Shown here: positions 34,801-45,654 of the stretch, piece by piece
Numbering within the stretch: the first letter of the stretch is position 1
How the letters are laid out: every line of letters begins with the position of its first letter
DNA from: Rhyacophila brunnea
Lineage: Eukaryota; Arthropoda; Insecta; Trichoptera; Rhyacophilidae
Reading direction: 5' to 3'
Length of the DNA: 64,000 nt
Assembly: GCA_022495005.1 (NCBI GenBank)
Contig: JAGYXB010001365.1
Coordinates: 1-64,000 of the forward strand
The notes under the pieces: model-generated
What the model was told of the DNA's origin: nothing
What the model saw: the letters and a program-made list of their open reading frames with translations, nothing else
Databases searched by the model: none
Made by a program: the position numbers and the translations under genes

Positions 34801-35330
34801 GGTCACTCTCAAGATCGAGGAGTTCTAGAAGAAATGGGTCGAACCCCCAGTTTTTCTCTCAACCCTGTTTCTGATCAAGAAAAAAGACGGGACCCTTTGC
34901 CCTGTTTTCAACCGAAAACGTTTGAATGCGTTCCTACAGCCAAAGCCATTCAAACTAATTCACCATTACGAGGTTCCAGCCGTCTTACAAACAGAAGACT
35001 GGCTAGTAATAATAGATCTAAGCCAGGCGTACCTCCAGGTACCAATGGCTTCTCAACATCGTCGATTCGTTCGACTAGCCTACCAAGGGGAGCTCCTACA
35101 ATTCACGTGTCTCCCGTTCGTGCTGCCAGCCGCTCCGATTATGTTGGCATCCCTGACCAATTGGGTCGCCGAACGCCTAAGAAAGAATGGCTGAGAATAT
35201 TCACTTACCTAGACGACTTCTTAGTAGCCAACCAATCCGAGAAACAGTCTCGGTTCAGGTGGAATACAGGATAACCTTCCTACAGTCTTTAGGGTGGTTA
35301 ATAAATATTAAAAGATCCTGTCTGACCCAA
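34801..35330 (+). pseudogene. DIRS reverse transcriptase, frameshifted
   Basis: RT palm landmarks lie in two frames: DWLVIIDLSQAYLQVPM and LLQFTCLPFVLPAAP (34980-35135), then the catalytic FTYLDDFLVA (about 35200-35228). DLSQAYLQVP holds the first catalytic Asp and YLDD the second pair. The frame change shows the gene is inactive as written. Confidence 0.8.
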
Positions 35331-35430
35331 GCCAACAATGAGGGTTCCTGGACATCACGTAGGGGACACACAACAAGCGGAGGTTTCTGTCGCCGGAGAA
35401 GTGTGTAGCACTCCGTCACCATCTGCTAAT

Positions 35431-35895
35431 GCAGGTACAAAAAGGCAGTTGTCCCTCAGACAGGCACATATCCAATCCCTTCTGGGGCGACTCAACTTCA
35501 CATCCTACCTCCACGAGGAAGGTTGCATTGCCGACGGCTACAACGCTCCAGTCATCAATATGGCCGAGGTCCCATTCTCGCCAATTGATGACAATCCCAT
35601 CACAGGACCAACAGGACATCATGTGGTGGCCCTAGGCGATAGGATCCTCAGATTTGACACAACGCAGGTACAAAAAGGCAGTTGGTCCCTCAGGCAGGCA
35701 CATGTTCAATCTCTTCTGGGGCGACTTAACTTCGCATCCTACCTCCACGAGGAAGGTTGCATTACGGACGGCTACAAAACTCCAGTCATCAATATTGTCG
35801 AGGTCCCATTCTCGCCAATAGACGACAATCCCACCACAGGCCTAACATGACATCATGTGGTGGCTCCAGGTGATAGGCTCCTCAGAGTTGACACA
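35431..35895 (+). repeat. 233-bp tandem duplication within DIRS pol
   Basis: gcaggtacaaaaaggcagtt at 35431 recurs at 35664. The two copies are colinear and encode LRQAHIQSLLGRLNFTSYL and LRQAHVQSLLGRLNFASYL, normally present once after the RT palm of DIRS elements. The copies differ at many sites, so the duplication is not very recent. Confidence 0.9.
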
Positions 35896-35939
35896 CATAA
35901 ATTACTTCCTGACGACAGACGCAGCCGACACAGGCTAGG

Positions 35940-36345
35940 GAGCCCAACTGAATGAACACCACCTATCAGGTACGTGGGAACAAGACCAGTTAGCATGGCA
36001 TGGCATTCCAACAGGAAGGAAATGTTTGCAATTCAATCTCAGGTACAATCAATCATAGGATCAGATCTGCTTCTGCAGACAGACAACAAAACAGTGGTTT
36101 CATACATCAACAACGAGGGCGGCACAAAATCTGTTACCCTCCTAAACCTATGCCGACAGATACTAGTATTTACCAGTCGAGCCAACATCACGTTTACTGC
36201 ACAATACTTCCGCAGAAATTACAACTGCGTAGCAGATCATCTCTCCCGCAGACAACTCATTCCCGAATGGCACCTCATTAACACCGCAACCACCCCCCTG
36301 TTTCAAAGATGGGGTGTCCCCGAGGTGGATTTATTCGCAAGCTAA
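35940..36345 (+). pseudogene. DIRS RNase H domain
   Basis: Open from 35974 to 36345. Contains LLLQTDNKTVVSYINNEGGT (catalytic Asp of the TDN motif), CVADHLSRRQLIPEWHL and GVPEVDLFAS, the usual DIRS RNase H signature blocks. The upstream part with the first catalytic residues has a stop. Confidence 0.85.
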
Positions 36346-37654
36346 ACAGCACATGTCATTGCAACGTATGTGTCACGAGACGTTACAGACAGTGGCGCGC
36401 TGTTTCACGACGCATTCAGCCGAGTGTAGGACTTCAGACTGGCGTGGATATTTCCCCCACCAAACATACTTTCACGAGTCCTAGCGCACCTGAACTCAGC
36501 AAAAGGGAAGTACTTACTAGTGGCACCGAACTGGAAACAATGCTTTTGGGGAGTGGACTTACGAAAAAGGGCGATAGTACCTCCTTATACAATGCCTCAC
36601 CTACATACGACACTAGTAGCTATGGAGACCAACCGTCCACCTCCAAGGACCCAGGATCTGTCCCTTTAACTATGGATATTTTCGGGTGGGGTGGAAATAA
36701 CATCAAATTGAATGGTGGAAGAAAGGGCACTCCGTACTTCCAGATGGCGGCCTTCGACTCTAAAAACTTACAAACCAGCTTGGAACAAATGAAAGACAAT
36801 GACATGGGTAACATGAACCTAATGGATCATAATAGCCCTCAACCAATGGAATTGGCCAGATACCTAGGCTACATGCACAACATGGAGGGTTTGTCGTACA
36901 ACACCATCCTGGTGCATAAGTCAGCCATAGCCACATTTAGCAAACTAATTATCATTGTAGATATCAGCATCAACGTGGTAGTACAACACAATATGTTACA
37001 GGAAATTTCGGTACATAAAATGAAACCCGTCAAACCACCGGTTTGGGATCAAGGATGAGTGGTAGATCATCTTAAGAAAACAGCACCTATTCGAAACGTC
37101 TCGCAGGACAGCTACCTACTCGGCTGCTCCTCGCATCGGGACGAAGGGTTCATGACCTCACACTACTCAGTAATAGAAGACAATGGATTAGTGGATAAAA
37201 GTGACCACATTGTATGGTCAATGTTTGGAGCAAATACAGATACCGCCAAGCATCGTCAATCGGAATGAAAGCTAAGCGCTTCCACGTGTCAAAACATCGA
37301 CCGAGTATTCTGGTTACGGAAACTCGTCTGCATGTCAAACCCAAGGAGAGGGGAAGGTGGGGATATTCCGGAAATTTATATCTTCAAGAGGATCACCAAA
37401 ACCAGCCACCAGGACAGTTATAGGGAATTGGATAAGGTCAGTACTGTTGGAAGCAGGGGTACAAGAACCACCAGGCAGTGTCCGAAAAGTGGTGGCTTCC
37501 TTAAACTGTAAATATACCCAATAGATGATATCTTAAAGAGAGGTAACTGGCGTAGTGAGTCGACATTTCACGACAACTACCAGAGAACGATGGACACACC
37601 ACCATCAGAAGGGGAAAAGAACCCAGTAACTTCTCTATTCAACCATATACATTG
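36346..37654 (+). pseudogene. DIRS tyrosine recombinase, broken
   Basis: N-terminal core-binding part GLSYNTILVHKSAIATFSK (about 36890-36946). The catalytic region lies in other frames: HRQS near 37253, a PKPATRTVIGNWIRS stretch near 37395-37440, then PIDDILKRGNWRSESTF and HDNYQRT (37519-37590), where the late Trp and nucleophile Tyr of DIRS recombinases are expected. The frame ends at 37654 just before the internal complementary region. Confidence 0.78.
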
Positions 37655-37740
37655 AAAGTCACGATGGTCTATACCTCGTCAATGCATCATTGTCACATAC
37701 AGGAATTTCGTATACCCAACACCAGGTGATAACAAACAGA

Positions 37741-37830
37741 TATCTCAAGGACTTCAAAGTCAAATTCGAATAATGAAAGGAGTTTTACCTACCAATAAAA
37801 CTCTTATTCTTCATGTTGACTTTGAAGTCC
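37741..37830. repeat. DIRS internal complementary region
   Basis: The first part (tatctcaaggacttcaaagt..attcgaat) is complementary to the element's left end at 33661-33691. The second part (aaaggagttttacctaccaa..ttgactttgaagtcc) is complementary to the right end at 38026-38080. The two meet near 37773, thus reproducing the circle junction. Confidence 0.92.
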
Positions 37831-37868
37831 ATGTAACTTCTATCTGGTTCCTTGAGTCATATCATAAT

Positions 37869-38035
37869 GAATACAAAAGGATCCCAAACTCTATACATAA
37901 AAAATGGACGCGCGGGTATGACCAGTAAATAAAAACGGAGGAATGACCAACGACAAGAAAAAGGAAAATAAATTAGTAGAATATAACATCACGCGAAGAA
38001 GAAAGAGCAAACCCTATCTCAAGGACTACAAAGTC
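37869..38035. repeat. DIRS right inverted terminal repeat
   Basis: Complement of 33672-33841, followed by a unique extension (gtcaacatgaataataagag..cctttcatt) that ends near 38082. Confidence 0.93.
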
Positions 38036-38082
38036 AACATGAATAATAAGAGTTTTATTGGTAGGTAAGACTCCTTTCATTA

Positions 38083-39690
38083 TCCTCTGTTGTAAATAAT
38101 TGGGATGAAGTATACACAACCTATATTATAATAATAATTATAATAGCACAAATAAAACATATGACAACATTACGACACGGTCGTCAACCGTGCTGCAGTA
38201 GTTATAGTATTTGTACTACAATGTGGTCCGGGTGCTGTGTACTGTACGATATTGAAAGACCAAAGGCCCAAAAATATTTTTCTTAATTTTTTTAATTCCA
38301 CGTGAAAGATACGCTATACGTAATATAAATTCGGTACTTCGAAATATTATAATTATTGGTAGTACCTAGAGGAAAATTTGGCGAATTGAGAAAAAAATCT
38401 TTGAAAGAAGTAAAAATACAGAGCTCTCGGGACTAATATTTTTATTTGTCAGAAGAGTTAAAAAATGTGCCGGTGCATATTTGCCGAATTCCTTTTCCAT
38501 CATTCATCATTTTCGTCATTTTGCGAGAAATAAAAAACCTACTTAAACGTCATTTTCTACCGAAGACAGGGCGTACTATAATAATTATTGTCGTACCTAG
38601 TACTATAGTTTCGTGGTTAGCGTACTATAATTATATGACCAAAAGATGGCAACACTGGTCGAGTAATAATTTGACGTTTAACTTCAGTTACTTCGATAAC
38701 GTTTGGAAAATTGATTTGTGTTGTGTTTGTTGTAGTTTATTAGTTGACTTAAAGTCTGATATCTATAAACTTGGAGGGACCCGAGTCTTCAGGTAATGTA
38801 TTACCTACTTAATATTATATTTTTTATACTTTCAACGAACATAAAACATGGTAAAAACTAAAAAAACATCTATAATGAATCACTAAAATAAAAAGTTGTT
38901 TTTCCAACAAATTATTGCGTTAACAAAATATTGAATAAAAACGATGAACTGTCTATTTTTATAGTATGATTTCTCTATTAGTATATTATCTATTCTGACG
39001 TTTTGTAACTGGGCGATGAAGAAAATTTTTACTACAAATTTTGTTAATGTTAACCAAACAAGTATAATATGCCTGTGTAGATAATATATCTATACAATTT
39101 AGTGTTACAGACTGCAAAGGATGGAACAAAATCACCACGGTCCTATTAATTTCATTAATTCCTACAATATTACTATATTTACTTTATTATTGTCATTTAT
39201 TTGAGCTACCGTATCTGTCAGATTAAAATCAGTGACTGTTGAGATTTAAGTATTAACCATTAAATGCATGGTGTTGGTTTTCGGCTACAAACTGTATTTA
39301 CGTATTGTGTTTTTGATAAATTTATTACTTCCTATAACCAAGGGGTAGTAGAGATGATTAATATGTACTTATCTAGTTTTTTATAAACAGTGTATGCGTC
39401 TTAGAATACCAATAAATTATAAAGTGTCATATATAAATGAAAATGGCATGCATAAACGATTGACAAAGGGTAGAGGTAGGCTGTGGAGATCTGACAAAAA
39501 TAGTGCACACTCTAGGCATGCAAATATGCCTCAAAAATGCCTAAAAATATGGTAAGCAGGTTGTACACAGGCAGTTCGCAAATGTTTGGTAGAATTTGAT
39601 TGTGCGTACATTTTATTGTTCACTTTGACTTTTTTTGTTCAATTTGACGTGAACCGTTCTCCTGATTTCTGTTATACTTAGAATAAAGCC
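38083..39690. other. Intergenic sequence before the THAP-like exon
   Basis: AT-rich. A 115-codon open stretch at 38446-38796 lacks an ATG start and recognisable motifs. A fragment of the hAT MITE family of 55133-55729 sits at about 39466-39521. Nothing else was identified. Confidence 0.4.
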
Positions 39691-39693
39691 AAA

Positions 39694-39776
39694 ATGGTTA
39701 TTAATTGTTCTGTTTTAAAGTGTAGAAATAATGGAAATGCGAAGAATAAACGTATTGGTGGAGTAAGATTTCACCA
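39694..39776 (+). CDS. Probable first exon of a THAP zinc-finger protein
   Basis: ATG in context CCAAAATGG, 27 codons plus CA, then a consensus donor GTAAGT. The peptide MVINCSVLKCRNNGNAKNKR then IGGVRFH matches the start of a THAP C2CH DNA-binding domain (M-V-x-x-C-x4-C-x-N ... F-H-x-F-P); the Phe-His before the donor is where THAP exon 1 often ends. THAP domains occur in host transcription regulators and in P-element transposases. No second exon with the C-x2-H half was found, so it may be an orphan exon or transposon remnant. Confidence 0.5.
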
Positions 39777-40203
39777 GTAAGTACTTATATCTCATTAATT
39801 TTTTAAAATTTTTAAATAATAATTTTAAATAGTTTTGGCTGTATAACGCTTGTGTAGAGTTGTTACGTTAAATACTTTGTCAGTCACCATTCTCATTATT
39901 GGACCTGAGGCCGCATTGAAGTGAACGCATAGATTGTTAAAATAACATTTCCATTTTATTAAAAACATATTTTGATTTAGTTGTAAATTAGAGCTTTGTT
40001 ATATCGTTAATTTATGCATTGATTACTCTAATATTATTCCCTGTTAATTCTTAGTGAAATCACAGACATTATTAAAACAATAAATATAAAACTTCTGTTC
40101 AGATACCATTGCCCATATACAGACACATACGAAACTAGGTACTTACATTATTGAACATACATAATTTTTGAAAACACTTCTGAGAAAATATATTACAACC
40201 AAT

Positions 40204-41512
40204 CAGTGGCGATTCTCCCTTGAGAGCGTTGGAGCGGTGCACACCCACCCACTCAATTTATGCGAAAAGACTTTTTTTAAATGAGTATTTAATTTATATT
40301 TGATTAATTAAAAGTGTTCTGATCTATTACCGTAGTCATTAATTCATATACAAAAACAAATTCTAATATGTGTTTTTAACCGGCTATTTTAAATAATAAT
40401 ATTATATGTTGATGTGAGCGATATTCGCCATCGCTCGACCAAAGCGCCCAGTAATCTAATTTCGATTTCTTTGCAATGAGAAAGAGCGTCGTCTGGCGCG
40501 TGGAACAGCAATACGTAAATATTTTTTCTACGTGCTCGGGAGCGACAGTTCAAGTCGCTCTCGGCCCGAACGCAGATTCATCGGTTTTAAAACAATACAG
40601 CCCGTATCACACGTACAATTATTGTATGACAATTTTTATTCAATATTATTATAAAAATAAATTCTTTTCACAGTACGCATTTAAATTTCTGCACATGTTG
40701 ACAACATTTCTCAAATTTAGGCGAAGTACAATTTAAAAATAAACTTCAAGTTTTTTTTCAGTTTGATAACTAAATTCACAATGTTTATCAATTATGATAT
40801 CTCTTCAAACTAGCTCTGTAATACGTCTGACTTTTGAGATAAAAATAAACTCAAAAATGAATTGTCTGTTATTTACAGCTTGGATAATTTTTATAATGCT
40901 GATGGCGCCTCAGCATTATAAAACATTTTAATCGAAAAAAATCTCATTGACACATTTACGGAAACGGTTTTACTATTAAATTAAATTTTTACTATTCCGA
41001 TGACATCAGTGGAAAGCGAAAGATGTTTTTTCACACTCAAACGGATCAAGTGTTTTAGTAGAAACACCATCGCGCAATCAAGATTGAACGCATTATGTAT
41101 GCTCAGTATCGAAAAAAGAATGATACAAGAGATTCCTGACTTCAACAAACGCGTAATTGAAAAATTTGTGTCGATGAAAAACAGAAGAATGGATTTCTCA
41201 TACAAATGAACAATAAATCCCGGTCACTGCCAGATACGAGATATTTCGGTACTACTAATAATTCGGTCAAAACAAAATAGTTTGTGTTAAAGTTTAAAAT
41301 CCATTTTTTTCAAGAAAAACTGTTTTTAGAGGTACAACAAATAATAAATAGTGAGTTATTTATTATTTCTTTTAAATGTACTAAATTAAAAAAAACCAAT
41401 AGTTTTTTTTTTGATTTTTTGGTGAAGTTTTGATGAAGGCAAATGCCTTTTTACGGCAGTCAAAAGGTGAAAAAAGTGAACTCCCAGTAAAATAACTCAC
41501 CGGTCGCCACTG
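40204..41512 (+). mobile_element. hAT element, 1.3 kb, perfect 8-bp target duplication (CAACCAAT)
   Basis: CAACCAAT at 40196-40203 and 41513-41520 flanks CAGTGGCGA inverted ends. The interior keeps the C-terminal dimerisation domain of a hAT transposase and an unrelated-looking 5' part, so it is an internally deleted copy. It landed in an older SINE. Confidence 0.92.
41000..41209 (+). pseudogene. hATC dimerisation domain fragment
   Basis: Encodes MTSVESERCFFTLKRIKCFS then SRLNALCMLSIEKR, the SVE.ER.FS.LK.IK....N..RLN.L..LSIE signature of the hAT C-terminal domain (ZMYM1/TTF-HAT type). It ends at a stop after RRMDFSYK, a plausible native C-terminus. The rest of the transposase is missing. Confidence 0.8.
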
Positions 41513-41654
41513 CAACCAATAGAAAAAATCTTTACTGAAAAAAGTAAGACACTGCAGGATCGAACCTGCATCTCAGGGTTTCGCTCCCATGCACATAGAC
41601 CACTGTGCTAAAGGTACCATACTTAATTATGACAATTTTAACTAACGGCCCTTA

Positions 41655-42500
41655 TTACGTTTCTGAATTAGAAAAATCATCTTCTTCTTCATTCTATCTT
41701 CTTTTATTCGTATGGTTCCTATACCATTCATCCGATTGCGATGAAACTTTCGTCAGTTGTGCGGACACTCGTGAAGGTTTCTGAATTAGAAAAACCATCT
41801 TCTTCTTTATTATATCTTCTTTTATTTGTATGGTTCATATACTATTCATCCGATTGCAATGAAACTTTCGTCAGTTGTAGTGCCAATACTCGCGAAGATT
41901 TCTGAATTAGTACAACCATCTTCTTTTTCTTCATTCTATCTTCTTTTATTCGTATGGTTCATATACCATTCATCCGATTGCAATGAAACTTTCTTCAGTT
42001 GTTATGCCCACACCCGCGAAGGTTTCTGAAATAGTACAACCATTTTCTTCTTCTTCTATTCGTATGCGTTCCTATACCATTCGTCCGATTGCAATGAAAT
42101 TTTGATCAAGTGTTGTGCTCACGTTCGCAAAGGTTTCTGAATTGATACAACCATCTTGTTCATTCTATCTTCATTTATTCATATAGTTCCTATACCATTC
42201 ATCCGATTGCACTGAAACTATTGCCAGTTGTTATGCCCACACCCGCGAAGGTTTCTGAATTAGTACAACCATATTCTTCTTCTTCTATTTTATATTTTTC
42301 TATTTGTATGCGTTCCTATTCCATTCATCCGATTGCGATGAAATTTTGACCAGTTGTTGTACGCACGCCCGCGACGGTTTCTGAATTAGTACAACCATCA
42401 TCTTCTTCTTCTATTCGTATGCGTTACTATACCATTCATACGATTGCGATGAAACTTTTGTCAGTTGTTGTGCGCACACCTGCGAAGGTTTCTAAATTAG
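41655..42500. repeat. Minisatellite, 111-128-bp unit, about 8 copies
   Basis: Units share ggtttctgaattagtacaac (41661 to 42489, eight occurrences) and ccattcatccgattgc.atga. It is the same family as 25800-26330 but on the opposite strand. Such arrays often lie inside Helitrons; see the next feature. Confidence 0.9.
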
Positions 42501-42789
42501 TATTATATAAAATACAAAGTTTGTTGTTTGTTTGTTCTATCCAAATTTAAATTTTTTACTACAAATTAATATACTATTAATAACGTTTCCATATTTTGGA
42601 CTCGATTTTAATTTAGTGTTCTTTTGTTTGACCTTTACTCCTATTAGAATTACTTTCATATTGCCATATTGTATTACACAGATATTTTAATATTAAAAAG
42701 ATAATTAGTTCTTATTATTTTTTAAATATCTAAGATAAATGTATCTAGGAAGCGACCCTGTGCGAAGCCGGGTACTTCAGCTTGTTAAT
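42500..42789. mobile_element. Possible Helitron-like 3' segment after the minisatellite
   Basis: The segment ends ccctgtgcgaagccgggtac then ttcagcttgt, a GAAG/CTTC hairpin followed by a near-CTAG-T end. This is a form seen at insect Helitron termini, here mutated. The tandem array directly upstream fits the pattern. No Rep/helicase coding sequence is present. Confidence 0.35.
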
Positions 42790-43090
42790 AATATTTATTA
42801 TTACTCTTTTAATTATCCCCTTAAATTACACACTCAGAAAAAGGGGAGCTTATTTGAAAGCCGCTGATTTAAAATATTTTTTTTGCTTCATTTCGTAATA
42901 ATTAATATTATTTAATATTACTATTTTAATTATCTTGATACACACTCAGAAAAAGCGCCGCTTATTGGAGCGCCGCTGGTTTAAAATTATTTTATTGCTT
43001 CATTCTGTAATTATTAATATTATTTACTATTAGTTTTTTAATTATCTTGTTAAATTACACACTCAGGAAAAGAGCCGCTTATTGGTTTAA
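42790..43090. repeat. Tandem repeat, about 120-bp unit, 2.5 copies
   Basis: acacactcagaaaaag.gccgcttatt recurs three times (about 42829, 42952, 43059), each preceded by attaatattattta..ttttaattatc. Copies are partly diverged. Confidence 0.8.
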
Positions 43091-43279
43091 CATGTAGGTA
43101 CCATTGAGACAGAAATTAATATAATTATAATAATAATTATTTATCAACTAAACATTCACAAAATTTATTTATTTATTGATATATAATTTTACTCATAAAT
43201 AATACTTACATAAAGCCCCAAATCTATTCAACGAATAATTCACAAGATTTAAGAATGTACCATTCAAATTATTGAACAT

Positions 43280-43437
43280 ACATAAATTTGAAAAACGCTT
43301 CGGAGAAAATATATTATTATAACTTATAACCAATAGAAAAAATCTTTTTGAAAAATATAAGACACCCGGCATTATCGAACCTGCATCTCCTGGGTTTACG
43401 CCCCAATCCGCGCATTATCCAGTAGATTATGAAGTAG
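43280..43437 (-). repeat. tRNA-derived SINE family A, copy in minus orientation
   Basis: Complement of the copy at 43553-43721, including gcgcattatcca (box A complement) and atcgaacc (box B complement), then the tail aatagaaaaaatctttt..gaacatacat. Confidence 0.85.
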
Positions 43438-43552
43438 TAGGTACCTTTGATTTAATAAACAAAAACCGATTGCCAATAGTAGCTTTATTTGGAAGAACGC
43501 TGATAAGCAGGTATTAAAAGGCCAATAGTTAAAGTTTGTTGTCATTAGTATG

Positions 43553-43721
43553 TCACCTCGTAGCATAGTGGATAATGCGCGGATTGGGGCGTAAACCCAG
43601 GAGATGCTGGTTCGATTCCTGCCGTGTGTCTTACTTTTTTCAAAAAGATTTTTTCTATTGGTTATAATATATTTTCTCAGAAGTGTTTTTCAAAATTATG
43701 TATGTTCAATAATATTATTTA
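43553..43721 (+). repeat. tRNA-derived SINE family A, best plus-strand copy
   Basis: The tRNA-like head has box A (TAGCATAGTGGATAATGC) and box B (GGTTCGATTCC) at tRNA-like spacing. A D-arm, a 5-bp anticodon stem (TTGGG/CCCAG) and a T-arm can be drawn; the sequence resembles tRNA-Arg. The anticodon loop lacks U33 and the acceptor stem does not pair, so it is not a working tRNA. The tail tcttacttttttcaaaaaga..ttctcagaagtg is shared by all copies. Confidence 0.85.
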
Positions 43722-43968
43722 TTTGTCATTACTCATTACTATAGTGGGCAACAAACGTTTATAATATGTGAAACCGAAGCGATGTGTTTAGACAGTAACA
43801 TCTGATGTCTATAGAACAGCTGATCCGCAAGAAGTAAATTTAATGTACGACGCCAAGCGGCCCCCACAACTCTTTTTTACCGTTTCAACAAACCCAGGCC
43901 ATTCTAGTTGTCTCTAGGATTGCTTGCAAAACTTGCTTTATACGTTTCAGTAGCAATGATGAATCTCA

Positions 43969-44241
43969 GTGGCCGCAGTTGTCTTGCTTTTATCGAAAGT
44001 TTTTCGATGTATTATTGTGGCATGTGTTTTATTAATAAGTTGCACGGCTGTCAAAAGTGACAGTTTACGATTTTCGACAATAGAGTTTGCGAATTCGCAA
44101 CTAGTGCCGGCTGTGATGTCAAATTTGCTTTGGAAGTGTGCATTATTCGAACAAGTGTTTTCATTTAGTGACAATAAGCTGATAACGATAGCAATCCAAG
44201 CCGGCTGTCTACCTGTCCCAAACGATAATAATTTTCAAAAA
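43969..44241 (+). other. 91-codon open stretch with signal-peptide-like start, unrecognised
   Basis: Begins at GTG, with TGA three codons upstream; an ATGATG pair at 43956 is in another frame. The peptide starts with a hydrophobic VVLLLSKVFRCIIVACVLLI, then SCTAVKS as in a cleavage region, and continues LVPAVMSNLLWKCALFEQVF. An acceptor-like acgtttcag precedes it. It could be a decayed exon of a secreted or receptor protein, or chance. Family not recognised. Confidence 0.2.
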
Positions 44242-44559
44242 TGATTGTATAAGACAGGTAAAATAAATATAACTATCTTATACTACTTATAACATATAAT
44301 AATATTCTGATCCAATATAGGTAGGTAGGTACCTACATGTTTTATATGATTACAAAATTTAAGCCACAATTTACGTAGTTATTACATATTATACACCTAC
44401 TTAACACGGTTATTTATTATACGTATATCGAAGATAGGTGATACAATCTACTAGTAGTTTGAAACATACCCAGTATTTATTTCAGTTAAATACATATGTA
44501 ATAGGTTATAGGTGATATCAATGAGTAAGTAAACGAAATTACAATGTTCGAGCATAGCA

Positions 44560-44760
44560 GAGCATATTATGGGCCTCCACAGAGTGGAGGTTGTATTAAC
44601 ATGTTTTTTTACGAGCAATAGTTGTTTGCCATTCGCTCATTCTATTGGATTGTTGTACCTACATGATTAAACACACAAAAACAAGATACATTTTTTGACC
44701 AGCTGCGTGATTGAACCCATATGACTTCGTATTTATATAAATTAGGCCGGCGCTCCAGGA
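44560..44760 (-). repeat. SINE-like repeat family X, copy 2
   Basis: Shares gggcctccacagagtggagg and the end cgtatttatataaattaggc with the copy at 9860-10075. The box B region is more decayed. Confidence 0.5.
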
Positions 44761-44964
44761 ATTCGGACCAACGGGGCGCTATCAAAAAGTTCATAATGTA
44801 TTGTTTATTTCAATTCAATAAAGTTGGTCACACGTTGGTCTAGTTACTAGTAACTAGTTGGTGGGGCAGCCGCCCCTATACTTATAAATACGTTCTATAT
44901 ACACGTTCTTTAATATGCGTTCTAGCCCACGGATGGTAAAAAATGTATATTGCCTTTTCTATCT

Positions 44965-45075
44965 TTATTTTGATCCAGCGCAAAGACCCAATGGGTTGGG
45001 CGAACGGCTATCAACAGGGAACTCAGAAATAATTTTTCTGTGGCTATCAACCATTCCTCCTAAAATATGTGTGCC
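44965..45075 (+). repeat. SINE-like repeat family X, partial inverted copy
   Basis: agacccaatgggttgggcga..ggctatcaac is the complement of the family X segment gttggccattcgcccaaccc. Only one end is present. Confidence 0.4.
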
Positions 45076-45654
45076 CTGCATATATACCCTACTTATGTGA
45101 GAATCCATATGCTCCGGTACGATACAGCGTTCTCACGTGTCGTTCAACTATTTGTTGAATGTTGCAGAATAAATCAAAAGGTATGTTCCCACGTATCGAT
45201 TAAAGTTGAATCAAGTGTCTTAATCAAAATAGCGACAAATGACCGTGGTTACTAGCCTAGGCCCTAGGCAACCAGTGCACTCGAATGTTGAACGGAAATT
45301 AGAAATAACCTCAACTTAGTTGATCAACCGTGTTGAAATGTGGTTTCCACTTGTTAATAAAATTGACGTTCAACTGTCATTCAACACACCTAGCTCCCAA
45401 AATATTACTTTTTAATTGCCTCGTTAAATTCTAAAATATGAAGATCGTTACATTATTTTACTATAAATATGAGATTATAAGAGTTGAAATCAGTATTTAG
45501 GTAATATTTTTTATATTAGAAAGCTGTCACTTTCTTTAATTTATATTTATTATTTACGAATTATGACTGTTTTTTACAAAGCATAATGTTATATAGATAC
45601 GAATCACAAACTCTTCAGTACATAACGATCACAATTAAATTTCAAGATTGTAGA

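Larger units (their letters stand above)
33659..38082 (+). mobile_element. DIRS-type tyrosine-recombinase retrotransposon
   Basis: About 4.4 kb. DIRS elements replicate through RNA and insert as circles using a tyrosine recombinase, without target duplications. All structural marks are visible: inverted terminal repeats (about 33672-33841 and 37869-38035), non-repeated end extensions, an internal complementary region (37741-37830) that is the complement of the right end joined to the left end, then the order gag-like, RT, RNase H, recombinase. Coding parts are broken by several frameshifts and stops, so this copy is probably not autonomous. No target duplication is seen, as expected. Confidence 0.92.
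40150..41626 (-). repeat. tRNA-derived SINE (family A) split by a hAT insertion
   Basis: Tail half at about 40150-40203 (gaacatacataatttttgaa..ttctgagaaaatata) and head half at 41513-41626 (gtaagacactgcaggatcga, a box B complement). Joined across the hAT at the duplicated caaccaat, they form one minus-strand SINE like 43280-43437. Confidence 0.8.

Noticed and set aside
38446..38796. 115-codon open stretch as a gene
   Set aside because: No ATG start, no recognised motif and low-complexity hydrophobic content.
43553..43630. Functional tRNA gene
   Set aside because: Boxes A and B are present, but U33 is missing, the acceptor stem does not pair, and the sequence recurs as a SINE head with a shared tail.
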